Part shown: in pieces, positions 41,369 to 48,797 of the stretch | Position numbering within the stretch: the first letter of the stretch is position 1 | How the letters are laid out: every line of letters begins with the position of its first letter | Source of the DNA: Microlunatus speluncae | GTDB lineage: Bacteria > Actinomycetota > Actinomycetes > Propionibacteriales > Propionibacteriaceae | Assembly: GCF_009299835.1 (NCBI RefSeq) | Contig: NZ_VKCZ01000015.1 | Span: forward strand, 1 to 64,000 | Length of the DNA stretch: 64,000 bases | Direction of reading: 5' to 3' | The notes under the pieces: generated by a model | The model's input: the letters and a program-made list of their open reading frames with translations, nothing else | What the model was told of the DNA's origin: nothing | Database searches by the model: none | Position numbers and translations under genes: made by a program

Positions 41369-42432
41369 TCGAATCGGGCATGGGCGGATCGGTCGATGAT
41401 CAGGCGATCAAGCGGGACCGGCTGCTCAAGATCATCGCCGACCAGGGGGCGCAGCGGCTGCTGCTGACCTCGCAGCCGGCCCTGGGCTGGTATCTGGAGG
41501 GCGCCCGGGTGCACGTCAGCCTGGCCGCCCCGCCGATCGTCGCGGTCCGGGTCTCGGCGGAAGGCGACGAGGTGATCCTGACCGGCAACGAGTCCGAGCG
41601 GCTCCGGGCCGAGGAACTGCCGGCCGGGATCGCGGTCCGCGAGCTCGACTGGGCCGTCGCGCCGGGCGGTGTCGACCCGGGCCCGGGCACGCTGGTCGAA
41701 GATCAGGTCGCCGACCAGCTCCGGGCCGCGCGGGCGCCGTTGCTGCCCGGGGAGCTCGGCCGGTTCCGTGAGCTGGGCCGGGACGCGGCCCGGCTGATGA
41801 CCGAGGTGCTGAGCGCCAGCACGCCGGACGCCTCGGAGCGGGCCCTCGCGGCATCGTTGACCGGCCGGATCGCCGAGGCCGGGGCGGAGCCGCTCGTTGC
41901 GCTGATCGGCGGTGCCACCCGGTCGTCGTACCGGCATCCGTTGCCGACCGACGAGCCGGTCGGCCGCCGCTTCCTGGCCGTGATCTGTGCCCGGCGGCAC
42001 GGCCTGGTGATCAACGTCAGCCGCTGGGTCCGGTTCGGTCCGGCGACCGACGCCGAACGGTCGGCCGACGAGCGGATCCTGGCCGTCGAGGCCGAGTTCC
42101 TGGCCGCGACCGTACCCGGGGCGACCCTCGGTGACGCCTTCCGCGCCGGCTGCGCCGGCTATGCCGAACACGGTTTCGCCGCCGACGAGTGGACCCGACA
42201 CCACCAGGGCGGCATCGCCGGCTATAACGGCCGGGACCCGCGCGGCGTCGTCGGCGCCACCGACCGGATCGTCGCCGACCAGGCCTTCGCCTGGAACCCG
42301 ACCGCACCCGGCTGCAAAGTCGAGGACACCCTGCTCCGCACCGACCAGGGCTTCGAGGTGCTCACCACCGACCCGGACTGGCCGACCACGGACGTCGCCG
42401 GCCTCCCCCGCCCCGCCGTCCTCCCCCTCTGA
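41365..42432 (+). CDS. M24 peptidase/creatinase-fold protein with altered metal site
   Basis: A 355-residue pita-bread-fold protein: an N-terminal creatinase-like domain (RLLLTSQPALGWYLEGARVHV) and a C-terminal M24-like domain. TRHHQGGIAGYNGRDPRG keeps a histidine-glycine segment and PGCKVEDTLL a late glutamate, but the region that normally supplies the two metal-binding aspartates reads HGLVINVSRWVRFGP, with Asn in place of the first and no obvious second. It is therefore probably not a metal-dependent aminopeptidase; creatinase itself is a metal-free relative. Coupled to the importer, it may hydrolyse or bind the imported substrate. The function is unknown. Confidence 0.75.
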   Translation: MIESGMGGSVDDQAIKRDRLLKIIADQGAQRLLLTSQPALGWYLEGARVHVSLAAPPIVAVRVSAEGDEVILTGNESERLRAEELPAGIAVRELDWAVAPGGVDPGPGTLVEDQVADQLRAARAPLLPGELGRFRELGRDAARLMTEVLSASTPDASERALAASLTGRIAEAGAEPLVALIGGATRSSYRHPLPTDEPVGRRFLAVICARRHGLVINVSRWVRFGPATDAERSADERILAVEAEFLAATVPGATLGDAFRAGCAGYAEHGFAADEWTRHHQGGIAGYNGRDPRGVVGATDRIVADQAFAWNPTAPGCKVEDTLLRTDQGFEVLTTDPDWPTTDVAGLPRPAVLPL

Positions 42433-42442
42433 GCTTCGCTCG

Positions 42443-42529
42443 CTGAAGCTTCAGGGATCGCTGAGGTTGAGTCTCCGTGCGGGCGTCGGATCGGTCCTCG
42501 GAGTGAAAGACGCGCCCAGGACGGGCGCG
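42443..42529. terminator. Hairpins after the importer operon
   Basis: Downstream of the M24-like gene lie a 12-base palindrome CTGAAGCTTCAG (42443-42454) and a GC-rich stem CGCGCCC-N5-GGGCGCG (42511-42529). Neither has a T-run, so termination is possible but unproven. The rest of this roughly 310-base gap contains the long inverted repeat annotated separately and no gene. Confidence 0.45.
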
Positions 42530-42587
42530 CCGGGTGGTGTGCGGCTGGTGCGGCCGGCTTTCGGCCCGGTGCCCGCCAAGGGGATCC

Positions 42588-42646
42588 GCGAGTGGACACT
42601 TTGGCCACGATTCTGTGCCTGAAGCGTGGCCAAAGTGTCCACTCGC
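42588..42646. repeat. Perfect 22-bp inverted repeat
   Basis: Arms 42588-42609 and 42625-42646 are exactly complementary (core GAGTGGACACTTTGGCCACG) around a 15-base loop. It differs in sequence from the CCCTTCGACAGG element, so it represents a second palindrome family. It lies between convergent transcription units (importer operon and vapC) and could block read-through or be a non-autonomous mobile remnant; no transposase is near. Confidence 0.88.
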
Positions 42647-42744
42647 ACAAGAATCGGCGCAGCCGACCACGGCAACCATCCAACAGTCGGCCGCCCTGCT
42701 CGAGCCCCGATCAAACCGCCCGTCCTTGCCGCGTCTTTCGTCTT

Positions 42745-43170
42745 TCAGCGACTCAGGTCGCTGACCGTCAGTTGCTGGACCGGCTGGCCGGTGATCTCCG
42801 CGATCAGGCCGAAATCCTTGTCGACCGCGAGAATCGACAACCCGGCGGTTTCCGCGATCGCGGCTAGCAACAGGTCGGGCACGGACGGTGCTCGGTGCCG
42901 GCCTGCGTCGGCGAGCAGCAGCTGCACCTCGTGGGCCCGATCCTCAGCACGCGGGGTGCAGTACTCGACCGGCATCAGAGACACCGGCGGGCGGGCGAAC
43001 GCAGCGCGTCCGTCCTTCCCGGTGCGAACCGAGTAGCCGAGCTCGAGTCGCGTGATCGTGCTGATGTGCACCAAGCCCCGCTGGATTCGCTGATCCCACT
43101 CGGCGCGATCGGCCACCTGTCCCTGGGCCAGACGGACGAGAGCAGACTTGTCGATCAACCAGGTCGTCAC
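42745..43170 (-). CDS. vapC: VapC-type PIN-domain ribonuclease toxin
   Basis: A 141-residue PIN-domain protein. The acidic metal-binding residues are in place: Asp7 (LIDKSAL), Glu43 (TRLELGY), Asp in SVPDLLLAAIAE and Asp in LAVDKDFG. Family members cleave tRNA or rRNA when freed from antitoxin. It overlaps the upstream antitoxin gene by four bases (ATGA), and its last codons form a TCAGCGAC-N4-GTCGCTGA hairpin. The RNA target is not predictable. Confidence 0.92.
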   Translation of the reverse strand: MTTWLIDKSALVRLAQGQVADRAEWDQRIQRGLVHISTITRLELGYSVRTGKDGRAAFARPPVSLMPVEYCTPRAEDRAHEVQLLLADAGRHRAPSVPDLLLAAIAETAGLSILAVDKDFGLIAEITGQPVQQLTVSDLSR

Positions 43171-43391
43171 TCCCAGGCGCCCTTCATCACCACGGGGTCG
43201 GACAAGTCGGCGAACGCGTCGGCCGAGTCCGCCCAGTCCTGCGCGGTGATTGCTGCGGGTCGGTTCCGCTGAACATCGGCTTCCAGCGTGCGCACGAGAT
43301 ATTCGTTGCGGGACAGGTTGGCCTTGGCCGCCTGCTCATCGAGATGGGCGACGGCCTCTCGGGAAAGCCCTCGGATCAGAACGTCAGTCAC
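43167..43391 (-). CDS. vapB: VapB/FitA-type ribbon-helix-helix antitoxin
   Basis: A 74-residue protein with an N-terminal ribbon-helix-helix (MTDVLIRGLSREAVAHLDEQAAKANLS) for operator binding and a C-terminal acidic, Trp-containing tail (DWADSADAFADLSDP) that would wrap the PIN toxin. GTG start with GGAGG seven bases upstream. Product autoregulates through an upstream palindrome with its toxin, as established for the family. Confidence 0.88.
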   Translation of the reverse strand: MTDVLIRGLSREAVAHLDEQAAKANLSRNEYLVRTLEADVQRNRPAAITAQDWADSADAFADLSDPVVMKGAWE

Positions 43392-43413
43392 CGGACACCT
43401 CCGAACTCGGCTG

Positions 43414-43431
43414 GTGATATCACGATATCAC
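43414..43431 (-). promoter_or_regulatory. VapBC operator palindrome
   Basis: GTGATATC-AC-GATATCAC is a perfect 8+2+8 inverted repeat, AT-rich against the surroundings, 23 bases upstream of the vapB start. It overlaps the last codon of the phosphotransferase gene, which is transcribed in the same direction. It fits the operator bound by a dimeric ribbon-helix-helix antitoxin. Confidence 0.75.
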
Positions 43432-44330
43432 TGCATGTCAAGGACGACCTGGCTAAGAGCGTGGTGGCCGACGGCGGCGAGCTGGGGGTTGTCGTCGGAG
43501 TTGGCCAGCAGGGACATGCCGATCGAGAGGCCCCAGCCCCGGCCGCGTTGCCAGGTGTCCGGGTCGGGGCCGGTCAGCTCCATGTAGCGGTCGCGGAACG
43601 TGCGGCGGCCGGCGGCATTGAAGGCGAGCCAGACGGCGGCCAGGTCGGTGGCCGGGTCGCCGACGGTGATGTCGCCGAAGTCGATCACCGCGGCGAGTTG
43701 ATCATGGTCGGCGAGCAGGTTGGCCGGATGCGGATCGCCGTGCACCCAGACCGGGTCGTGGCTCCAGGTCGGGGTCGCGACGAGTTCGGCCCAGAGGGTA
43801 CGGAACCGTTCCGGGTCGGGGATCGCGCCGCTGCCGAGGTGATCTTCGGCCAGTTCGCTGCGGCCGGCCAGCGGGATTCCGCGGACCGGATTCTCCGGCC
43901 GGTCCGGGCCGGTCACCGCCTCGGCCGGCGCCGGCTGATGCAAGGCGGCCAGGAACTCGGCCAACGGCACGGCCAGGACTGTCCGCTGCTCGACCGGTAC
44001 GTCGATCAGCGGCATGCCGGTGTGCCAGCGGCAGATCGTCCAGGGCCACGGATAGTCCGCGGTCGCGGCACCGATCCGCACCGGGGTCGGGATCGGAGCC
44101 GGCAGCTGATCGGCGATCACGGGTAGCCAGCGCTGCTCGTTGATCACCAGCCGGGCCGCGACCGCGCGGCGGGGCAGCCGGACCAGCAGATCGTCACCGA
44201 GCCGGAAGATCACGTTGTCCCAGCCGTTGGCGATCAGGGTGAGTGGGCCGGCAAGATCAGGATGCTGATCGGTGATCAAGGTCCGCACCAGGTCGGCGGA
44301 CAGGTCGATTTCAGCTTCGGGCATGCGCAT
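43428..44330 (-). CDS. Aminoglycoside phosphotransferase (APH) family kinase
   Basis: A 300-residue APH-fold kinase. HGDPHPANLL near residue 197 is the catalytic loop (Asp base) and VIDFGDITVGDPATDLA the metal-binding DFG-like motif near 212; the N-lobe (LIANGWDNVIFRLGDDLLVRLPRR) binds ATP. AGGAG seven bases before the ATG supports the start. The family phosphorylates aminoglycosides, macrolides, homoserine, choline or sugars; nothing here indicates real antibiotic resistance. It reads directly into vapBC. Confidence 0.88.
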   Translation of the reverse strand: MRMPEAEIDLSADLVRTLITDQHPDLAGPLTLIANGWDNVIFRLGDDLLVRLPRRAVAARLVINEQRWLPVIADQLPAPIPTPVRIGAATADYPWPWTICRWHTGMPLIDVPVEQRTVLAVPLAEFLAALHQPAPAEAVTGPDRPENPVRGIPLAGRSELAEDHLGSGAIPDPERFRTLWAELVATPTWSHDPVWVHGDPHPANLLADHDQLAAVIDFGDITVGDPATDLAAVWLAFNAAGRRTFRDRYMELTGPDPDTWQRGRGWGLSIGMSLLANSDDNPQLAAVGHHALSQVVLDMQ

Positions 44331-44507
44331 GCGAGGACTCCTGCCAGACAAGGGATCCACCGATCCTAGTGAACAGGAGCCCATCCACCAGTGCCGTTTG
44401 TCACTCCCCAATTCCGCCGACCCGTCACATCCGCGGCCGTTTTCGGCGGCGTGTCGCAGTCGATCTGACGGCTCGATCGCGGAAATCGGGTTGTCCACCT
44501 GTCGGCG

Positions 44508-44612
44508 ATGCGGGACCGTACCCGGATGTCGGCCGAGACCTACTACCGCGGGTTCCCGCACCGCGACCTGACCGGACTGCTGCCCTTCGGTGCGCCCCGG
44601 GAGGCGACGTGA
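44508..44612 (+). CDS. Small 34-residue product coupled to the methyltransferase
   Basis: An ATG opens a frame of 34 codons (MRDRTRMSAETYYRGFPHRD ... ending APREAT) whose TGA overlaps the GTG start of the following methyltransferase (GTGA). The same frame is open back to 44469 and reads as natural protein, so it may be the C-terminal remnant of a larger gene or a short peptide. No family is recognised and no clear ribosome binding site is seen. If translated, it would couple expression of the methyltransferase. Confidence 0.4.
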   Translation: MRDRTRMSAETYYRGFPHRDLTGLLPFGAPREAT

Positions 44613-45436
44613 GCCGGGACGCCGAGGACCACGGCCGGAACCTCGAGCGGGTGTACGGACCACTGACCTGGACCCTGTACGAACAGCTCGACGTGTCGTC
44701 GAATCCGCGCAGCCCCGACTGGCTGCGCGGGCTGGCGGCCGGTCTGCTGCCACCGGACGGCAGCGTCCTCGACGCCGGCTGCCGCGACGCGGCCCATCTG
44801 ATCCAACTGGCTCGGGACCTGCCGGGCATCACCGGCGTCGGTGTGGAGCCGGTGCCGGTCCATGTCCGGGCGGCGGAGGAGGCGGTCGTCGCGGCTGGCC
44901 TCTCCGACCGGGTGAAGATCATCCTCGGCGAGATCGCAACCGTCGCCGGGCAAGGTCGTACCTTCGATCTTGTCTGGTGCCGGGACGTGCTCGAGCAGGT
45001 CGCCGACCTGCCCGGAGCCGTCGCTGATCTTGCCCGACTGACCGGTCCGGCCGGATTGCTGGTGGTGTTCACGACCGTGACCACGGAGCTGCTTGCCCCG
45101 GCGGAGGCCGCGCTGCTCGGGCATCACTTGGGCAACGTGGCGGCGAACCTGTCCCGGGATGCGGTCGAGGCGGCGTTCACCGCGGCCGGGCTCGCGACGG
45201 TGGCGACGCACGAGATCGGCACCGAGTGGCGGGAGTGGTCGGAGGAGCGCGGCCGGCCGGTGTCGAAGGCCCTGCTCCGGCTCGCCCGGCTGCGCCGCGA
45301 CCGGGCCCGGTTCGTCGCCGCCCACGGCGCGGAGATCGTCGCGCACGTGGAGGCGAACCTGCACTGGGAGGCGTACCAGTTCCTCGGCAAGCTGCTGCCG
45401 ATCGTGTACGTACTTCGGCCCGAGCCAGACCACTAG
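44609..45436 (+). CDS. Class I SAM-dependent methyltransferase
   Basis: A 275-residue methyltransferase. The SAM-binding motif I is VLDAGCRDAAHLIQLA near residue 53 (a variant of the DxGxGxG loop), with an acidic strand-2 end (GVGVEPVPVHV), post-I and motif IV (FDLVWCRDVLEQVADLPG) in order. It starts at a GTG overlapping the preceding short frame. The C-terminal region contains an arginine-rich helix (LLRLARLRRDRARFVAAHG). The substrate is unknown; the gene lies just upstream of folP but is not a usual fol partner. Confidence 0.82.
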   Translation: MSRDAEDHGRNLERVYGPLTWTLYEQLDVSSNPRSPDWLRGLAAGLLPPDGSVLDAGCRDAAHLIQLARDLPGITGVGVEPVPVHVRAAEEAVVAAGLSDRVKIILGEIATVAGQGRTFDLVWCRDVLEQVADLPGAVADLARLTGPAGLLVVFTTVTTELLAPAEAALLGHHLGNVAANLSRDAVEAAFTAAGLATVATHEIGTEWREWSEERGRPVSKALLRLARLRRDRARFVAAHGAEIVAHVEANLHWEAYQFLGKLLPIVYVLRPEPDH

Positions 45437-45446
45437 GATCACGGCG

Positions 45447-46325
45447 ATGAAGAGGATTCCCGTGGTGACCGGGCTGCCCGCACCAGGGCGGACCACGGTG
45501 ATGGGTGTCGTCAATGTCACACCCGATTCCTTCTCCGACGGCGGCGAATGGCTCGACCCCGACGACGCGATCCGGCACGGGCACGAGTTGATCGCCGAGG
45601 GCGCCGACCTGATCGACGTCGGCGGCGAGTCGACCCGGCCCGGGGCGGTGCGGCCGTCGATCGAGGAGGAGCTGCGCCGGGTGCTGCCGGTGATCCGTGA
45701 ACTCACGGCGGCCGGTGCGGTGGTCAGCGTCGACACGATGCGGGCCGTGGTCGCCGAGGCGGCCGTGGCGGCCGGGGCGCGGATGATCAACGACGTTTCG
45801 GGCGGCCGGGCCGACCCGGCCATGCTGCGCACGGTCGCCGGGCTCGGGGTCGCCTACATCTGCATGCACTGGCGCGGCCACTCCGAGGACATGTACAGCC
45901 GTGCCGTATACCGGGACGTCGTCGCCGAAGTGATCATCGAGTTGCGGGAGCAGCTCGATCAGGCCGTCGCGGCCGGGATCGAGCCGGGCCGGTTGATCAT
46001 CGATCCGGGCTTCGGCTTCGCCAAGACGGCCGAGCACAACTGGGAGCTGCTGCGCCGCTTCGACGAGTTCGACGTGCTCGGCCTGCCACTGCTGCTCGGG
46101 GTTTCCCGGAAGCGATTCCTCAGCCGGCTGCTGGCCGACGGCGACCGGCTGCGGCCGGCCCGCCAGTGCGACGACGCGTCGATGGCGCTGACCGTGATCG
46201 CCGCTCGGCAGCAGCGGCTGTGGGGGGTCCGGGTCCATGCCGTACGGCCCCATCGGGACGCCATCGAGGTGATCGAACGGCTGCACCGGATCGACTCGGC
46301 CGAGCAGCCTGCCACGTCGCAATAG
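45447..46325 (+). CDS. folP: Dihydropteroate synthase
   Basis: A 292-residue TIM-barrel enzyme joining p-aminobenzoate to dihydropterin pyrophosphate, the sulfonamide target. Both family signatures are clear: MGVVNVTPDSFSDGG near residue 19 and DLIDVGGESTRPG near 53; further pterin contacts are NDVSGG, DPGFGFAKT and GVSRKRF. It resumes the folate block interrupted after folE, followed by folB and folK. Confidence 0.95.
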   Translation: MKRIPVVTGLPAPGRTTVMGVVNVTPDSFSDGGEWLDPDDAIRHGHELIAEGADLIDVGGESTRPGAVRPSIEEELRRVLPVIRELTAAGAVVSVDTMRAVVAEAAVAAGARMINDVSGGRADPAMLRTVAGLGVAYICMHWRGHSEDMYSRAVYRDVVAEVIIELREQLDQAVAAGIEPGRLIIDPGFGFAKTAEHNWELLRRFDEFDVLGLPLLLGVSRKRFLSRLLADGDRLRPARQCDDASMALTVIAARQQRLWGVRVHAVRPHRDAIEVIERLHRIDSAEQPATSQ

Positions 46326-46436
46326 CGGCGCGATCGTACCCAAGACGGAGCGGGAGCGATACCGTCATCGGATTCGCGGACGGGGACTGCCCGTCCGGTA
46401 ACCGGTTCGATAGGGTCGGCGGGCGAAGGGAGGGTG

Positions 46437-46847
46437 ATGACGGCGGGGGCGAGAGAGTCGAATGCGGCCGCGACGGCCGGGCGGGATTCCGTTGCTCTGC
46501 GGGGTATTGTCGGTTTCGGGCACCATGGCGTGTTCGACTTCGAACGGCGTCAGGGCCAGCAGTTCGTGGTCGACGTCACCTGCCAGCTCGATCTTTCTCC
46601 GGCCGCGGCCAGTGATGATCTTGATGACACGATCGACTACGGTGCGCTGGCGGCTGCGGTGGTGGCCGACATCGAGCGGGACCCGCTGAACCTCATTGAG
46701 GGCTTGGCGGAGAGAATTGCACAGACGTGCCTGAAGCAGCATCAGCGTTTGGACACGGTCCAGGTCACCGTGCACAAGCCGGGGGCGCCGATGCCGGTAG
46801 AGGTGGCCGACGTGGCCGTCACAGTGACGAGGAGCAGACCGATATGA
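46437..46847 (+). CDS. folB: Dihydroneopterin aldolase
   Basis: A 136-residue enzyme that cleaves 7,8-dihydroneopterin to 6-hydroxymethyl-dihydropterin. After about 20 variable residues the conserved core appears: LRGIVGFGHHGVFDFERRQGQQFVVDV, DDTIDYGALA, LIEGLAERIA and VTVHKPGAPM. The catalytic Lys is in the last motif. GGGAGGG precedes the ATG; a GTG three bases earlier is possible. Its TGA overlaps the folK ATG. Confidence 0.94.
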   Translation: MTAGARESNAAATAGRDSVALRGIVGFGHHGVFDFERRQGQQFVVDVTCQLDLSPAAASDDLDDTIDYGALAAAVVADIERDPLNLIEGLAERIAQTCLKQHQRLDTVQVTVHKPGAPMPVEVADVAVTVTRSRPI

Positions 46848-47401
46848 GCAGCCCCAACCCATACGCGATCGACGCCGACACGCTCAGTGGCATGAAACCG
46901 TTGCGGAAGGTCGTCTACTCGATCGGCTCCAACCTCGGCGACCGGCTGACCATCCTGCAGGGCGCCGTGGACGCGATCAAGGACACCCCCGACGTGATCG
47001 TCGTCGACGTGTCCTCGGTGTACGAGACCGAGCCGCTCGGTGGTCCGGACGACTCCAACAAGTTCCTCAACCTGGTCATCGTCGCCGAGTCGACCCTGGA
47101 GCCGCGGACGCTGCTCGAGCGGGCGCTGGCGATCGAGGACGCGTACGGCCGAGAGCGGGAGGAGCGCTGGGCGCCGCGCACCCTGGACGTCGATCTGGTG
47201 ATCGTCGGCAACACGGTCAAGGACGAGGACTACCTCAAGCTGCCGCATCCGCTGGCGCATGAGCGCGGCTTCGTGCTGGTGCCCTGGCTGGAGGTCGATC
47301 CGGCCGGCGAGGTGCCCGGGCAGGGCAAGATCTCCGATCTGATCAAGACCGCCGACCTGTCCGGCGTCGTCCGTCGCGACGACCTCGCCATCACCGAATA
47401 G
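46844..47401 (+). CDS. folK: 2-amino-4-hydroxy-6-hydroxymethyldihydropteridine diphosphokinase
   Basis: A 185-residue HPPK that transfers pyrophosphate from ATP to hydroxymethyl-dihydropterin. YSIGSNLGDRLTIL near residue 25 and the signature ERWAPRTLDVDLVIVG near 105 bind ATP and magnesium. Residues 1-20 are a non-conserved extension. It is translationally coupled to folB (ATGA overlap) and followed by DUF3180, as in many actinobacteria. Confidence 0.95.
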   Translation: MSSPNPYAIDADTLSGMKPLRKVVYSIGSNLGDRLTILQGAVDAIKDTPDVIVVDVSSVYETEPLGGPDDSNKFLNLVIVAESTLEPRTLLERALAIEDAYGREREERWAPRTLDVDLVIVGNTVKDEDYLKLPHPLAHERGFVLVPWLEVDPAGEVPGQGKISDLIKTADLSGVVRRDDLAITE

Positions 47402-47411
47402 GGTCCGCACC

Positions 47412-47933
47412 TTGGCTGATCCCCAGAACGGCGGGACGCTGAAGACGACCCCTCCGCTCGCGATCGGGGTCGCGGCCCTGTTCGGCGGCCTGACCGGCTG
47501 GCTGGTCGTCGTCGGGGCCCGCGCGCTGGGCACCAGTCCGCCGCAGGTGCCGGGGACTGCGCCGGTCGCGGTGATCCTGCTCGCCCTCGCGGTGGGCGTG
47601 CTGGCCTGGCAGACGTACGTCCGCATCCATCGGCGCCGGCTTCGGATGGATTCGCAGCGGGCGGTCTCGTTCCTGGTGCTGGGCAAGGCCTCGGCGCTGG
47701 CCGGGGCCCTGGTCGGTGGTGGCTATCTGGTCTACGCGCTGATGTTCCTGGCCCGGATCGACGGTGAGTCGCCGCGGGAACGGGTGATCCTGTCCCTGGT
47801 CGCGGTCGTCGGCGGGGTGGCCCTCTGCGCGGCCGGGATGCTGCTGGAACGGGCCTGCAAGGTGCCGAAGGACGATCCGGATTCTGAAACCGATTCCGCG
47901 AAACGGGACGAACCGGCCGATTCGGGCGACTGA
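47412..47933 (+). CDS. DUF3180 membrane protein
   Basis: A 173-residue protein with four predicted membrane helices (about residues 17-38, 49-70, 88-112 and 127-147) and an acidic, charged C-terminus. DUF3180 proteins are found directly after folK in many actinobacteria, as here, 10 bases apart; their function is unknown. Translation likely starts at a TTG, giving MADPQNGG. Confidence 0.88.
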   Translation: MADPQNGGTLKTTPPLAIGVAALFGGLTGWLVVVGARALGTSPPQVPGTAPVAVILLALAVGVLAWQTYVRIHRRRLRMDSQRAVSFLVLGKASALAGALVGGGYLVYALMFLARIDGESPRERVILSLVAVVGGVALCAAGMLLERACKVPKDDPDSETDSAKRDEPADSGD

Positions 47934-47993
47934 GAACGCCGGTTCCACGCCCGGCGCAGCGGTGACACTCAGCGTGAAATCCCACATCCGCGA

Positions 47994-48746
47994 GTGCCTG
48001 AGACCTATCGTTTCAATGTGACTTCCCCTGCCGATGTCCCTACGCGCCCAGTTACTCCACCACTTCCACCAGCAGCGCGACGACGCGCCGCCACCTCAGC
48101 CCTGGTGACGACCTCGAAGGTCGTCCTGGTCCTCGGTATCGCCGTCGCGGTGGCTGCCGCGTTCGGCCCGGTCTGGCTGATCCGCGCCGGTGTCGCCGCC
48201 CTGGTGATCGCCGCCGCCGTCGCCTGTGCCTGTGCCTGGCGTGAGCTGGCTCTGGCCCGCCGCGAGCACTCGACCGCGATGCTGTCCGCTGCCCGTAATC
48301 ACGGCAAGGCCCTGTCGGAGGAACGCCGGCACAACACCTCCGTCGTGGATACGCTCACCGACCGGGCCAAGGCGGCTGCGGGCGAGGCCGAGCGGTTGCG
48401 GGTCGACCGGGTTCAGCTGCAACGCGTGATCGCCTCGCTGCACGGCGACAAGGCCGCGCTCAAGGCCGAGGTCGCGCTGCGCGAGAACACGATCGCCGGG
48501 CTGCGCGAGCCGGCCGAGTCCGACGAGGCCGCCGAGCACGCCGGCGACGCCGAGGTGCACGCGCTGCCGCGCCGGGTCCGGTCCGAGCACGAGTCGCTCT
48601 GGGATCGGGTGCCGCAGGCCGACGAGCTGTGGAGCGACGGTGATCATCCGACGGTGATCGACCTCAAGGCGGTCGCCGCGATGCTCGAACTGGTCGACGC
48701 CGAAGAGCGCGAGCAGGCCCATCCGGAGCACAAACAGGCCATGTGA
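47994..48746 (+). CDS. Two-helix membrane protein with coiled coil, function unknown
   Basis: A 250-residue protein with a Pro-rich N-terminus, two adjacent membrane helices (about residues 41-60 and 64-84) and a long cytoplasmic coiled coil (HSTAMLSAARNHGKALSEERRHN ... LHGDKAALKAEVALRE, about 92-168), then an acidic tail. GTG start; another GTG eight codons later is equally plausible. This arrangement recalls small envelope or division-associated proteins but no family is recognised. Confidence 0.7.
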   Translation: MPETYRFNVTSPADVPTRPVTPPLPPAARRRAATSALVTTSKVVLVLGIAVAVAAAFGPVWLIRAGVAALVIAAAVACACAWRELALARREHSTAMLSAARNHGKALSEERRHNTSVVDTLTDRAKAAAGEAERLRVDRVQLQRVIASLHGDKAALKAEVALRENTIAGLREPAESDEAAEHAGDAEVHALPRRVRSEHESLWDRVPQADELWSDGDHPTVIDLKAVAAMLELVDAEEREQAHPEHKQAM

Positions 48747-48797
48747 TCATCACCCCGGCGGTGCCCGCAGAGCGGACCCGGCCGGGATCGACCCGCG

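Noticed and set aside
43428..44330. Antibiotic resistance gene
   Set aside because: The APH fold is shared by many metabolic kinases and nothing in the sequence or context shows aminoglycoside specificity.
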